The translations under genes were made by a program, and so were the position numbers. The notes beneath the pieces are model-generated. The model ran no database searches and was not told the origin of the DNA. It was given only the letters and a program-made list of their open reading frames with translations. A stretch of 64,000 nucleotides of DNA from an uncultured Clostridia bacterium (GTDB lineage: Bacteria; Bacillota; Clostridia; Christensenellales; Pumilibacteraceae): the NCBI GenBank assembly GCA_947089425.1, contig CAMUKG010000001.1:204105-268104 (forward strand), given 5' to 3'. Shown in pieces: positions 8,090-16,644 of the stretch; position 1 is the stretch's first letter; each line of letters starts with the position of its first letter.

Positions 8090-9730
8090 TTATTCCAAAG
8101 AAACTATATAATAATATAACGGTTGCCCGCCGTAATGTATATCCACATCGCAACGATTATATTTTTCGGAAAGCTCTTGTGCTATGGCGCTCGCTTCCTC
8201 TTCTTTCACTTCGTTGCCGAAATAAAGAGTAATATTGCTAACAGAACTGTCCATAAGCTTATCCACAAGCTGAGTTGTAACGTTTTCCACTTTTTCGCCC
8301 TTTGCGACAATAGACTTTGAATCGATGCCTATTATATCGCCCTCTTTAAGGTCGAAATTATCCACCTGAGTGCTACGCACCGCATAAGTCACCATGCCCG
8401 TTTTTACGTTTCCGATTGCATCGTTCATGCTTTGCAAGTTGTTTTCGAGATTATCTTCGGGATTGAACGCCAAAACGGCGGAAAGCCCCTGCGGAACGTC
8501 CTTAGTGGGAATAATATGCAAATTGCGTTTTGTAAGCGCCTTAGCCTGCTCGGCGGCAAGAATAATGTTTTTATTGTTGGGGAAAACGAACACGTCTTTG
8601 GCGGGCACTGCGTCGCAAGCCATAGCTATGTCTTCGGCGCTCGGATTCATAGTTTGCCCTCCCTCCATAACGTTATCCACCAAGAGGTCTTTGAATATGT
8701 TCGTGAGCCCTTCGCCCGCGCAAACCGCCACAAGCCCGTAAGGCTTTAATTCTTCTTTTTTGCGCCCTATCAAAGCCCTATTCTGTTCGAGCATGTTTTC
8801 TATTTTAACTCGGTCAATTTCGCCGAGTTCAAGCGCGTAGGTCAAAACTACTCCCGGTTCGTTGGAATGAACGTGAACTTTAACCATGTTTAGGTCGCCG
8901 ATTACCAAAACGCAATCGCCTATTGTCATTAAATTTTCGCGGAATCTGTCTATATCCGCTTCGGTAGTCTTTTTCTTTAAATGAACGATAAAAAACTCGG
9001 TGCAATATCCGAACTCGATTTCCGCCAAATCGTTGTAATCGAAATGAGCCTGTTCGTCGTATTTGCTTCCGCCGCTCGCGTTAAGCGTATCGTCGAACGA
9101 TATGTTAGTGTCTTCTTGACCGATGAGAGCGTGATAAAACCCTTGAAAAATAATCAAAAGCCCGCGACCGCCCGCGTCCACCACGCCCGCTTTTTTAAGC
9201 ACGGGGAGCATTTCGGGCGTCTGTTTCAGCATTTCCTCGCCTGCGGCAATTATGCTTTCCAAAAACGCCGAAACCTCTATGCTTTTCTTGGTTATGCTTT
9301 TGGCGTGCTCGCTCATTGCGCGCACCACCGTTAAAATCGTTCCTTCTTTTGGTTTCGTTACCGCTTTATAGGCAACTTCCGTACCCGAAGCAAGCGCTTT
9401 CGCAAGCGTTTTAGACGTTATTTCTTGATTTTGAGCAAGCACCGAAGTCATGCCTTTAAGTATCTGACTGAGTATAACTCCGCTGTTTCCGCGAGCGCCG
9501 CGCAACGCGCCTTTACTCAATGCGTCGCTCAATGCGTCTAAGCCGTTCGAGGGACAGTTCGAAACTTCCCTCGCCGCAGACAGCATTGTGAGCGACATAT
9601 TCGTGCCCGTGTCTCCGTCGGGAACGGGAAATACGTTCAGCGAATCGACGTGCTCCTTATTAGAATCCAACAGCTTAGCGCCGTTTAATATCATTTTACG
9701 CAAAATTGCGCCGTTAATTGACTTTTGCAT
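8090..9730 (-). CDS. fakA: Fatty acid kinase, catalytic subunit (DhaL/DegV-partner, YloV type)
   Basis: FakA phosphorylates fatty acids delivered by a DegV-like FakB, feeding exogenous fatty acids into phospholipid synthesis. The N-terminal DhaL nucleotide-binding domain carries FPVPDGDTGTNMSLTM (about residues 33-48), whose Asp residues bind Mg-ATP. It also has the family segments RGARGNSGVILSQ and VVDAGGRGL. A middle domain and a C-terminal FakB-contact domain follow. I take the ATG at 9730 (546 aa): GGAGG lies five bases upstream, whereas the longer TTG frame starts inside that site. The asp23-fakA-recG order is widespread in Firmicutes. No fakB is in the window. Confidence 0.93.
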   Translation of the reverse strand: MQKSINGAILRKMILNGAKLLDSNKEHVDSLNVFPVPDGDTGTNMSLTMLSAAREVSNCPSNGLDALSDALSKGALRGARGNSGVILSQILKGMTSVLAQNQEITSKTLAKALASGTEVAYKAVTKPKEGTILTVVRAMSEHAKSITKKSIEVSAFLESIIAAGEEMLKQTPEMLPVLKKAGVVDAGGRGLLIIFQGFYHALIGQEDTNISFDDTLNASGGSKYDEQAHFDYNDLAEIEFGYCTEFFIVHLKKKTTEADIDRFRENLMTIGDCVLVIGDLNMVKVHVHSNEPGVVLTYALELGEIDRVKIENMLEQNRALIGRKKEELKPYGLVAVCAGEGLTNIFKDLLVDNVMEGGQTMNPSAEDIAMACDAVPAKDVFVFPNNKNIILAAEQAKALTKRNLHIIPTKDVPQGLSAVLAFNPEDNLENNLQSMNDAIGNVKTGMVTYAVRSTQVDNFDLKEGDIIGIDSKSIVAKGEKVENVTTQLVDKLMDSSVSNITLYFGNEVKEEEASAIAQELSEKYNRCDVDIHYGGQPLYYYIVSLE

Positions 9731-9808
9731 TGTATCCTCCAACTCATGCAGTTTACGCGGGTTCGGCGGGAATCAACGTACATCCGTACTTAACTTTATA
9801 ATTTTACT

Positions 9809-10159
9809 TTAAACTCTTATGCCGACAACGTTTACGTTAATCGTGTCGACTACCATACCCGTGAAACGTTCGATATCATATTTAACAGATTTTTTAAGCG
9901 ATTGTGCCACCGCTTCTATGGATACGCCGTATTTGATAATTACGTATAAATCAATAAAAATTCTGTCGCCGCTCGTCATTACCCGAACGCCGCGCGAAAG
10001 CCTTTTGCGTTTGAACAAGTCTGCCAAACTGTCGGAGAAACGTTTGGAAACGAGGTCCACTATTCCGTAACACTCCAAAGCGGTATTACCCGCTACCTGC
10101 GCAATAGCCTCTTCCGTAATTGTTATTCTACCGTATGCATTGGCAGTATTTACGCTCAA
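9809..10159 (-). CDS. Asp23/Gls24-family protein
   Basis: A 116-aa Asp23 (DUF322) domain protein, with the N-terminal pattern SVNTANAYGRITITEEAIAQ and the conserved ALECYGIVDLV. An amphipathic central part and a final VDTINVNVVGIRV strand follow. Members are alkaline- or envelope-stress proteins that coat the membrane; this short type regularly precedes fakA. I prefer the TTG at 10159, seven bases after GGAGG, over the TTG at 10165, which is too close. The promoter at 10199-10227 is back to back with the rpmB promoter. Confidence 0.88.
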   Translation of the reverse strand: MSVNTANAYGRITITEEAIAQVAGNTALECYGIVDLVSKRFSDSLADLFKRKRLSRGVRVMTSGDRIFIDLYVIIKYGVSIEAVAQSLKKSVKYDIERFTGMVVDTINVNVVGIRV

Positions 10160-10198
10160 CTGCAAGCCTCCGCTTAATTATATGTATCCACATGTTAT

Positions 10199-10227
10199 AT
10201 TTTAACCTATCCTAAACTTTTTTGCAA
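10199..10227 (-). promoter_or_regulatory. Promoter of asp23-fakA
   Basis: TTGCAA (10222-10227) and TAAAAT (10199-10204) on the minus strand, spacer 17 bp, about 35 bp before the start codon. Confidence 0.6.
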
Positions 10228-10288
10228 GAGATTTTAAAAGAATTTTGAAAATTGTACGGTATTTTGTTAAAATAACGTGGTAATTCGA

Positions 10289-10317
10289 TTGATTTATTCC
10301 TTATTTTGTGATATTAT
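10289..10317 (+). promoter_or_regulatory. Promoter of rpmB
   Basis: TTGATT (10289-10294) and TATTAT (10312-10317), spacer 17 bp, 45 bp upstream of the rpmB ATG. It diverges from the asp23 promoter. Confidence 0.55.
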
Positions 10318-10362
10318 TTTAAGGCAAGTAAAAAATATCGCGCCCGGAGGTGTTAAATAACA

Positions 10363-10551
10363 ATGAGCAGAGTTTGCGTAATTTGCGGAAAAGGCAAGGT
10401 TAGCGGCAACAATGTGAGCCACTCGAACCGCCACACAAAGCGTACGTTCAGCGCTAACGTTCACAAGGTGAAAATCGAAATCGACGGCAAGGAATCTAAC
10501 GAATACGTTTGCACGCGTTGCCTTCGCACCAACATGAATAAAAATTCGTAA
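10363..10551 (+). CDS. rpmB: 50S ribosomal protein L28
   Basis: The 62-aa length is standard for L28. It retains the zinc-ribbon form, with CVICGKG near the N-terminus and CTRCLR near the C-terminus, plus the basic SNRHTKRTF segment that contacts 23S rRNA. CCCGGAGGTG is a strong ribosome-binding site before the ATG. The gene is transcribed alone, with its own promoter and a terminator 30 bp downstream, and converges on spoVM-thiN, the same arrangement as in Bacillus. Confidence 0.97.
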   Translation: MSRVCVICGKGKVSGNNVSHSNRHTKRTFSANVHKVKIEIDGKESNEYVCTRCLRTNMNKNS

Positions 10552-10579
10552 GCGCGTAAAAATTTAACCAAACAAAAAA

Positions 10580-10615
10580 AGCCGTTCCCAAGCAATTCGG
10601 AAACGGCTCTTTTTA
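10580..10615 (+). terminator. rpmB terminator
   Basis: The stem GCCGTT-CC pairs with GG-A-AACGGC (one bulged A) around a CAAGCAATTC loop and is followed by TCTTTTT. It is preceded by an A-run on the same strand, so it may also stop transcripts arriving from spoVM on the other side. Confidence 0.75.
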
Positions 10616-10636
10616 TGTACGTTTTTTATAGCGCGA

Positions 10637-10714
10637 TTACTTTTTGTTTCTGCAAAACAGCAACCGCAGAAATCCCGACAGAAACTTAGGGGCTTTAACG
10701 CATACTATTCGCAT
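10637..10714 (-). CDS. spoVM: SpoVM-like 25-residue spore coat anchoring peptide
   Basis: A micro-gene that length-filtered gene calling will miss. ATG at 10714 is preceded by GGGAGG at five to six bases and the frame ends TAA at 10637. The peptide starts MRIVCVKAPKFLSGFL and ends with a basic tail (RNKK). It matches Bacillus SpoVM in length (26 aa there), in the KxPKFLxGxxR core and in the amphipathic helix with a helix-breaking Pro (residue 9). SpoVM recognises the curved forespore membrane and recruits SpoIVA to start coat assembly. The position, directly after thiN and convergent with rpmB, is exactly that of B. subtilis spoVM, which makes the call strong. Confidence 0.88.
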   Translation of the reverse strand: MRIVCVKAPKFLSGFLRLLFCRNKK

Positions 10715-10728
10715 ATATACCTCCCGCT

Positions 10729-11379
10729 TTATTCTTGAACAAAGACCAAAGCCGCCCCTCCGTCTACCGCAAGTTCCGCACGCCCGCCCACGCTCGCGTT
10801 TGACACTCCCATAATGTAGTCGTCGTTCGCAACAAAAGCCGTTTTGCTCATGGTATAATCGGACAAAGAGTACCTTAATCCTTTCATATATAATATATGC
10901 ACGTTGTCGGTAAAGGGTACCACCGAAAAAATCGCGTCTTTTTTTAACTGCAACGAAAACGTTCCTCTCACGAGATAAGCGTTAAGCGCCCCGCACAAGC
11001 GAGCCTTAACGCCGCACTGCTCCGCCAAAACGAGCAATAAATAATTGCTTTCCGCCATGTCGGGTCTTCCGCCGTAACCGCCGTAAATATCTATACTCGT
11101 AAACCCCCTTTCAGCCATGATTTTAACAGCCAAGTATCCGTCGGTAAAGTTTTTGTCGGCCGAAAAAGAAATACATTCCACCCTGCAAGCCACTTCGTTT
11201 CGGTTCAAAGAATCGAAGTCGCCCACTATTACGTCAGGCAAAAAAACGTTTTTCACATAATTGTAAGCTCCGTCGGTGCAATAAACGGCGGCAACGCTTT
11301 TATTTTTGCGCTCCGAAAATACGTTAGCGAGCTCTTCTCGCTCGGGCGGTTCGCCGTTTAAAAACAATACGCCTTTCAT
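10729..11379 (-). CDS. thiN: Thiamine pyrophosphokinase
   Basis: ThiN transfers pyrophosphate from ATP to thiamine to make thiamine diphosphate. The 216-aa protein has the N-terminal catalytic domain with VAAVYCTDGAYNY, the DVIVGDFDS motif (about residues 49-57, the catalytic acidic cluster) and KNFTDGYLAV. It continues with IYGGYGGRPDM, and a C-terminal thiamine-binding beta domain ends in GGAALVFVQE. The start overlaps the end of rpe by four bases, so it is translationally coupled. The gap to spoVM is 14 bp. Confidence 0.93.
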   Translation of the reverse strand: MKGVLFLNGEPPEREELANVFSERKNKSVAAVYCTDGAYNYVKNVFLPDVIVGDFDSLNRNEVACRVECISFSADKNFTDGYLAVKIMAERGFTSIDIYGGYGGRPDMAESNYLLLVLAEQCGVKARLCGALNAYLVRGTFSLQLKKDAIFSVVPFTDNVHILYMKGLRYSLSDYTMSKTAFVANDDYIMGVSNASVGGRAELAVDGGAALVFVQE

Positions 11380-12035
11380 AACGAATGAAACTTCTCCACG
11401 ATTTTTTCGGGCTCCGACGCCGAGAATAAAGTGTTTCCCGCAACCAAAATATCCGCTCCCGCATCCGCAACACGAGCGGCGTTGGTTTCGGTAATGCCGC
11501 CGTCTATTTCAAGCAAAGCCGAACTCCCCGTTGCATCGCGGAGCTTTTTGAGTTCACGCATACGTTCGAGCGAGTTTTCAATAAACTTTTGACCGCCGAA
11601 GCCCGGATACACGCTCATTAAAAGCGCAATGTCACACAACGGAAACAAATCGGTAAGCGCGGAAGTCGGAGTGTCGGGGCTAATCACCGCGCCGCACTTT
11701 ATTCCCGCTTTTTTTATGCTTTCGAGCACGGCGGCGGGTTTTTCGGTTGCTTCTACGTGAAACGTGAGCCAATCGGCGCCGGAGTCTATAAACCGAGAAA
11801 CATATCTTTCGGGGAGATCTATCATAAGATGCACGTCGAGCGGCAAAGACGTATGCTTTTTTATATCGGAAATCATTTTAAAGCCGAAAGTTATGTTAGG
11901 CACAAAAATTCCATCCATAACGTCGCAATGAATCACGTCCACTCCGCACCTTTCCATTCTCGCGATTTCTTCGTTCATCTTTCCGAAATCGGCGCTCAAA
12001 ATCGAAGGCGCAACCAAAATTCTATTTGTTTTCAT
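11376..12035 (-). CDS. rpe: Ribulose-phosphate 3-epimerase
   Basis: Rpe interconverts ribulose-5-phosphate and xylulose-5-phosphate in the pentose phosphate pathway. The TIM-barrel motifs are complete: VAPSILSADFGKMNEEI, the metal site HCDVMDGIFVPNITFG, LDVHLMI, VYPGFGGQKF and EIDGGI. I place the start at the ATG at 12035 (219 aa), eight bases after GGAGA; the upstream ATG at 12041 is only two bases from that site. It overlaps rsgA by 14 bp. The enzyme is cytoplasmic and a housekeeping function. Confidence 0.96.
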   Translation of the reverse strand: MKTNRILVAPSILSADFGKMNEEIARMERCGVDVIHCDVMDGIFVPNITFGFKMISDIKKHTSLPLDVHLMIDLPERYVSRFIDSGADWLTFHVEATEKPAAVLESIKKAGIKCGAVISPDTPTSALTDLFPLCDIALLMSVYPGFGGQKFIENSLERMRELKKLRDATGSSALLEIDGGITETNAARVADAGADILVAGNTLFSASEPEKIVEKFHSL

Positions 12036-12909
12036 AAGCATTTCTCCGTAGTTTTCTGACGTTGTTTTCTTTCAATTCTTTATATATGGCACAATATCTG
12101 CTATAACGTTCACCGTTTAAAACGCCGCATTGCACCGCTTCGCGCACCGCGCAATCCGGTTCTACGGTGTGAGTGCACATTCGGTATTTGCAATTTGCAG
12201 AAATCGCAACATACTCGTCGTAATATAAATGCAAATCGAACGGCTCTACTCCGCTCAAATCGAGAGCGCCGAATCCGGGCGTATCGGCTACATAAGTGTC
12301 GGGCGCAATTTTTATAAGTTCCACGCCTACCGTCGTATTTTTCCCGCGCCGAATTTTTTCGCTCAATTCCCCGACCTCTCGTTTTACGCCGCATATTTCG
12401 TTTATAAGAGATGTTTTTCCTACGGCGGACTGTCCCGCCAGACATGAAACTTTACCCCGCAAAAGCTCTTTCAACTCCGCCGTATCGCCGTGCGCGGCGG
12501 AAACGCAAAGCGCTTTATCCGCTACGCCGTCATATTGAGAAAAAATTCGAGCGACAAATCCGTCGGGAACAATATCCGTTTTATTGACGCAAACCGCAGT
12601 GCATATTCCCGCCTTATGCGCGTTCACAATCATTTTATCAACCGCCAAAAAATCGGGTTCGGGAACGGGAGCCACAGTAATCACTATAAAATCCACGTTC
12701 GCAATAGGCGGACGTATTATTCTGTTCTTTCTCGGCTCGATTGCCGCAAGCACATACTCGCCCGCAACTTCTTCGAGCAAAACGGTGTCGCCCGCAACCG
12801 GCAAAACCTCGCGTTTCAATTTTTTGCGCGATTTGACTTCCGCAATGCCGCAAGAAATGTCTACGGCAAAACGGTCTGACAATATTTTAACAACCCTACC
12901 GCCGAGCAA
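12022..12909 (-). CDS. rsgA: Small ribosomal subunit maturation GTPase RsgA
   Basis: RsgA checks late 30S subunit maturation. It is a circularly permuted GTPase: an N-terminal OB-fold, then G4 (VNKTDI) ahead of G1 (GQSAVGKTSLIN) and G3 (DTPGFG). The C-terminal zinc finger shows CKYRMCTHTVEPDCAV. At 295 aa the length is normal. It overlaps rlmN by 14 bp at its start and rpe at its end. In B. subtilis the Ser/Thr phosphatase and kinase prpC-prkC lie between rlmN and rsgA; here there is no space for them. Confidence 0.96.
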   Translation of the reverse strand: MLGGRVVKILSDRFAVDISCGIAEVKSRKKLKREVLPVAGDTVLLEEVAGEYVLAAIEPRKNRIIRPPIANVDFIVITVAPVPEPDFLAVDKMIVNAHKAGICTAVCVNKTDIVPDGFVARIFSQYDGVADKALCVSAAHGDTAELKELLRGKVSCLAGQSAVGKTSLINEICGVKREVGELSEKIRRGKNTTVGVELIKIAPDTYVADTPGFGALDLSGVEPFDLHLYYDEYVAISANCKYRMCTHTVEPDCAVREAVQCGVLNGERYSRYCAIYKELKENNVRKLRRNAYENK

Positions 12910-13933
12910 TGTAACTCCTTCTGAGCTGACCGCACGCGCCGCCCACGTCGTTGCCGAAAGAACGGCGAATTGTTGCCGACACGTTCATTTCGTTCAATTT
13001 TTTCATAAAACGCTCCGCTTCCTCGTTAGAGCATCCTTGCATTCCCTTTTCCTTAACATAGTTAAGTTTTATCAAATTGACGTGGCTCGGATAGCCGCGA
13101 GTCAATTCCGCAAGTCTTTTGCAATCGAAATAGCTCATATTTTTGCCTTTTACGAGCGCATATTCGAAAATAATGCGGCGTCCCGTTTTTTCGAAATAGT
13201 ATTTTACCGCGCTTATAACTTCGTTTAATGTATACTTGTTGGCAATAGGCATGAGTTCGCGCCTACTTTCATCGGTGGTGGCATGCAACGACAGCGAAAG
13301 AGTAACGCCGTAGCCATCGTCGGCAAGCCGCCGAATATTCTCCGCAAGCCCGCAAGTTGAAAGCGAAATCGAGCGCATACCGAAATCCAAAGAGTTTTTG
13401 TCGGTAATCAATCGGAGAAACTTTGTAACGTTTTCGTAATTATCAAGCGGCTCTCCGCTACCCATAAGAACTATGTTGGAAAGCTTGCGCTCGGTTGCGT
13501 TTCCGTCCAAAAACTTATTGACCGCAATGACTTGCGCGGCAATTTCACCCGCCGACAAATTACGCACTAAGCCGCCTATTCCCGACGCGCAAAACGAGCA
13601 ACCCATTCTGCACCCGACTTGCGTGGAAACGCAAAGCGTGTTGCCGTAATCGTGAGGCATATATATTCCTTCTATAACGTTTCCGTCGTAGCACTCGTAT
13701 AAAAATTTCACGGAGCCGTCGGAAGAGGCAAATTTTTCTTTAATGCGCAAAGGTTGCGCTAAATACTTTTCAGCCAAATCGTCTCTCAATGCGGCGGGAA
13801 TATTCGTCATTTCCGAAAATTCGGCTCCGCCGTAAATCCATTTGTAAATTTGACCCGCGCGAAAAGACGGTTGCCCGAGAGACGCAACTGTTTTTTTAAG
13901 TTCTTCCAAATCATAATCGGCAATCAGTTCCAA
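12896..13933 (-). CDS. rlmN: 23S rRNA/tRNA adenine-C2 methyltransferase RlmN
   Basis: RlmN is a radical-SAM enzyme that methylates C2 of A2503 in 23S rRNA and A37 in some tRNAs. The 345-aa protein contains the iron-sulfur motif CRMGCSFC (about residues 108-115), SGEPLDN and the RRSFGNDVGGACGQL tail. Its Cys in that tail is the catalytic one, working with the Cys after the cluster. SLSLHATTDESRRELMPI is also diagnostic. The start lies 17 bp after the rsmB stop. Confidence 0.97.
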   Translation of the reverse strand: MELIADYDLEELKKTVASLGQPSFRAGQIYKWIYGGAEFSEMTNIPAALRDDLAEKYLAQPLRIKEKFASSDGSVKFLYECYDGNVIEGIYMPHDYGNTLCVSTQVGCRMGCSFCASGIGGLVRNLSAGEIAAQVIAVNKFLDGNATERKLSNIVLMGSGEPLDNYENVTKFLRLITDKNSLDFGMRSISLSTCGLAENIRRLADDGYGVTLSLSLHATTDESRRELMPIANKYTLNEVISAVKYYFEKTGRRIIFEYALVKGKNMSYFDCKRLAELTRGYPSHVNLIKLNYVKEKGMQGCSNEEAERFMKKLNEMNVSATIRRSFGNDVGGACGQLRRSYIARR

Positions 13934-13950
13934 AGCATTCTTCTCCCGAA

Positions 13951-15237
13951 TTATAACGAAGTTTTTTTCATAACCGCAACAAAAAAGCCGTCGGTTTTAT
14001 GAATATGCGGAAATAACTTAATCAAATTTTCCTCTTCTGCGCTATAAGGCGACTTGATTTTCTCAATAGAAAAATTCTCGTTCCCTTTCAAAAAACCTTT
14101 CACGACGTCGTCATTTTCGCTCTTGATGATAGTGCAAGTGGAATAGCACAGCCGTCCGCCGTTCTTCACGTATCTGCTTGCCGTACGCAAAATAGCGCTT
14201 TGCGTCTTCGCCAATTCTTCGATGTCGTTTGGCGAACGGTTAAACAATATATCCGGCTTAGAACCCGCCACGCCTATTCCGCTACACGGAACGTCGCAAA
14301 TCACAAGCTCGAATTTGTTTTCCCACTCGGGACGAAAAACCGTAGCATCGTTTTGCACAGCTTCGATTTTAACGCCCGCGCGCTTAGCGTACTTTTCAAT
14401 CAGCTCCACTCTGTGAGGGTGAAAATCGCAAGCGACGACGGGAATATTCGCAACGGAAGCGACAAGCACGGCTTTTCCGCCGGGTGCCGCGCACAAATCG
14501 AGCGCGCTACTCGGTTTAATTCCGTATAAATACGAATATACGGCGGCAATCGACGCCGCCGACTGCACGAAATAATCGGACGAATCTATTTTTTCAAGCG
14601 TTTTACGCGTCATGTAATAACCTACGGGAGTTTTTTCCGCTTCGTTAGCCGCCCGAGAAGCTTCCGAATCGAGTCCGTATTTCTTTTCAAACTCTTCGCT
14701 TGTAATTTTCAACAAATTGGCTCTCACATGAGTGCGGCGCTCGGGCTCATAGGCAAGAAGCTCTTTCGTAAACTCATAACCATAATCGCGAACAAGCAGT
14801 TCGCAGAGCCAAAGAGGATAGCTGTACCGCACCGAAAGATAATATGCCGAGTCCTCTTTCGGCAAGCTCACTTCCCCGAACTTACGCAATGCGGAATTTA
14901 CAAATCCCGAAGCGCCGCCCTTGCCCAACTTTCTGCATAGCTTTACCGTGTTGTCAACGGCGGCATAAGCAGGAACGTTCATGCACTCCAAAAGATAATA
15001 TCCCATTTTTATAACGGTGGCAATAGCTTTCTTCGGCTTCTCTTTTGCAAACAGCCCGAGAACGTAATCGTAATACACGTTGCGTTCCAAAACGCCGTAA
15101 AACAATTTTGTTACATACGGCTTGTCGTTTTCGTTGCAATGCGCAAGCGCATTATTAAGTTCTATTGAAGCGTATGCGTTGTCGCGAAAAACTTTCATCA
15201 ACAGCTCGTAGCATACGCAGTCTCTGTCTTCACGCAT
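13951..15237 (-). CDS. rsmB: 16S rRNA cytosine-C5 methyltransferase RsmB
   Basis: RsmB makes m5C967 in 16S rRNA. The N-terminal NusB-like RNA-binding domain (about residues 1-130) is followed by the SAM-dependent domain: DLCAAPGGKAVLVAS (SAM loop), DVPCSGIG (motif IV with its Cys) and YSTCTI (motif VI with the catalytic Cys). I use the ATG at 15237 (428 aa), which overlaps the fmt stop by eight bases. The longer frame from 15288 would extend deep into fmt without a ribosome-binding site. Confidence 0.94.
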   Translation of the reverse strand: MREDRDCVCYELLMKVFRDNAYASIELNNALAHCNENDKPYVTKLFYGVLERNVYYDYVLGLFAKEKPKKAIATVIKMGYYLLECMNVPAYAAVDNTVKLCRKLGKGGASGFVNSALRKFGEVSLPKEDSAYYLSVRYSYPLWLCELLVRDYGYEFTKELLAYEPERRTHVRANLLKITSEEFEKKYGLDSEASRAANEAEKTPVGYYMTRKTLEKIDSSDYFVQSAASIAAVYSYLYGIKPSSALDLCAAPGGKAVLVASVANIPVVACDFHPHRVELIEKYAKRAGVKIEAVQNDATVFRPEWENKFELVICDVPCSGIGVAGSKPDILFNRSPNDIEELAKTQSAILRTASRYVKNGGRLCYSTCTIIKSENDDVVKGFLKGNENFSIEKIKSPYSAEEENLIKLFPHIHKTDGFFVAVMKKTSL

Positions 15238-16150
15238 TTTTAAGCACTGTTCCCTCTTCGAGCTTGTGCCCGCGCAAAAATTCGGCAATATTCATTGCTC
15301 TTTTGCCGGGTAATTGCACAACGGTAGGCTTGATTGAGCCCGCGCCGCACGCCACAATCATTTCTCCGTTTTTGACCGTAACGGCACCCGGCGTGCCGCA
15401 AATTTCGCACTCTCTCGCCTCGTAAATTTTAAACGCGACGCCGTGCAAATACGAAGTTGCGACAGGCCAAGAATTATACGCGCGAATTTTGCAAGCTATT
15501 TCGCGCGCCGAAAGATTCCAATTTATTATTCCGTCCGACTTCGTAATTTTTTTGCAATAAGTAGCCAAATCGGAGTTTTGTTTTTTAAGCGCTATTTTTC
15601 CTGCCGCATAGTCGGGCAACGTTTCCGAAAGCAGCTTTGCTCCCGCTTCCGACAGTTTTCCCGACAAGCTGTCGGCGGTATCCGTTTCCTCGATTTTAAC
15701 TTTTTTAACCGACACTATGTCGCCCGTATCCATGCCCGACTCGGTTTTCATAATAGTTACGCCCGTTTCCGTCTCCCCGCACAGTATTGCCGATTGCACG
15801 GGAGAACTTCCGCGATATTTCGGCAGCAAAGACGCATGAACGTTCAAAATTCCGAGAGGCGGCACTCCGAGAACTTCATCGCTTAAAAGTTGACCGTACG
15901 CCGCAGTAATCATAATATCCGGCTTTAATTCCCGAAGTTCGGCAACATGTTGAGAAATTTTGTCGTATTGCAGACATAGTATGCCGTGAGAAAGCGCATA
16001 GTTCTTCACGGGAGTTTCGAGCAAATTGCCTTTTTTATCTTTTTCCCTGTCGGGTTGCGACACCGCCGCAACTATTTCATAACCTCTTGCAAAAAGAGTA
16101 TCCAAAACGGGAACCGCAAATTCGGGCGTTCCCATAAAAATCAAACGCAT
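15230..16150 (-). CDS. fmt: Methionyl-tRNA formyltransferase
   Basis: Fmt formylates initiator Met-tRNA using 10-formyl-tetrahydrofolate. The motifs are MGTPEFAVPVLD at the N-terminus, HASLLPKYRGSSPV (active-site Asn/His/Asp region; here NVHASLLP) and GVTIMKTESGMDTGDI. The C-terminal tRNA-binding OB domain includes WNLSAREIACKIRAYNSWP. The start is ATG at 16150, overlapping the def stop by one base (TGATG), so def-fmt are coupled. At 306 aa the length is normal. Confidence 0.96.
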   Translation of the reverse strand: MRLIFMGTPEFAVPVLDTLFARGYEIVAAVSQPDREKDKKGNLLETPVKNYALSHGILCLQYDKISQHVAELRELKPDIMITAAYGQLLSDEVLGVPPLGILNVHASLLPKYRGSSPVQSAILCGETETGVTIMKTESGMDTGDIVSVKKVKIEETDTADSLSGKLSEAGAKLLSETLPDYAAGKIALKKQNSDLATYCKKITKSDGIINWNLSAREIACKIRAYNSWPVATSYLHGVAFKIYEARECEICGTPGAVTVKNGEMIVACGAGSIKPTVVQLPGKRAMNIAEFLRGHKLEEGTVLKNA

Positions 16151-16602
16151 CAATCCTCGCTCTCCGCTTTATCGATAAACAAAATTCCGTCGAGGTGGTC
16201 GATTTCATGAGAAAACGCCACCGCAGTAAAACCGTCAACTTTATACATTTTTGTTTCTCCCGTTCTGTCTTGCGCCTGAACGGTAAGTTTTTTCGGACGG
16301 CAAACCACGCCGCTTCTGCCCGGACAGCTCAAACATCCTTCGGGACCGCGTTGCGTTCCGCTCGATTTCAAAATCACGGGATTCACAAGCTCGTATTTGG
16401 TTTTTCCACCGTCTACCGATACTACGCAAATTCGGCGCACTATGCCGATTTGAGGCGCCGCAAGTCCCACGCCGTCAGCTTTAAACATAGTTTCGAACAT
16501 GTCGTCTATAAGCACGCCGAGATTAGCCCCGAACTCGGTCACTTCTTTCGCTTTCATGCGCAGTACTTCGTCGCCTATTTTAACAATTTCTCTTATAGCC
16601 AT
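16150..16602 (-). CDS. def: Peptide deformylase
   Basis: Def removes the N-formyl group from nascent proteins. All three motifs are present: GVGLAAPQIG (motif 1), EGCLSCPG (motif 2, Cys ligand) and HEIDHLDG (motif 3, two His ligands and the catalytic Glu). At 150 aa it is a short type 1-like form, with residues ending shortly after motif 3. Directly coupled to fmt. Confidence 0.96.
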   Translation of the reverse strand: MAIREIVKIGDEVLRMKAKEVTEFGANLGVLIDDMFETMFKADGVGLAAPQIGIVRRICVVSVDGGKTKYELVNPVILKSSGTQRGPEGCLSCPGRSGVVCRPKKLTVQAQDRTGETKMYKVDGFTAVAFSHEIDHLDGILFIDKAESED

Positions 16603-16644
16603 TTTCGTTATCCTTTAAAACTTTTTATATACCGCTTAAAGTTT

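Noticed and set aside
12110..12853. Additional short open frames on both strands inside rsgA
   Set aside because: Frame shadows of the RsgA gene; none has homology-like motifs or a ribosome-binding site.
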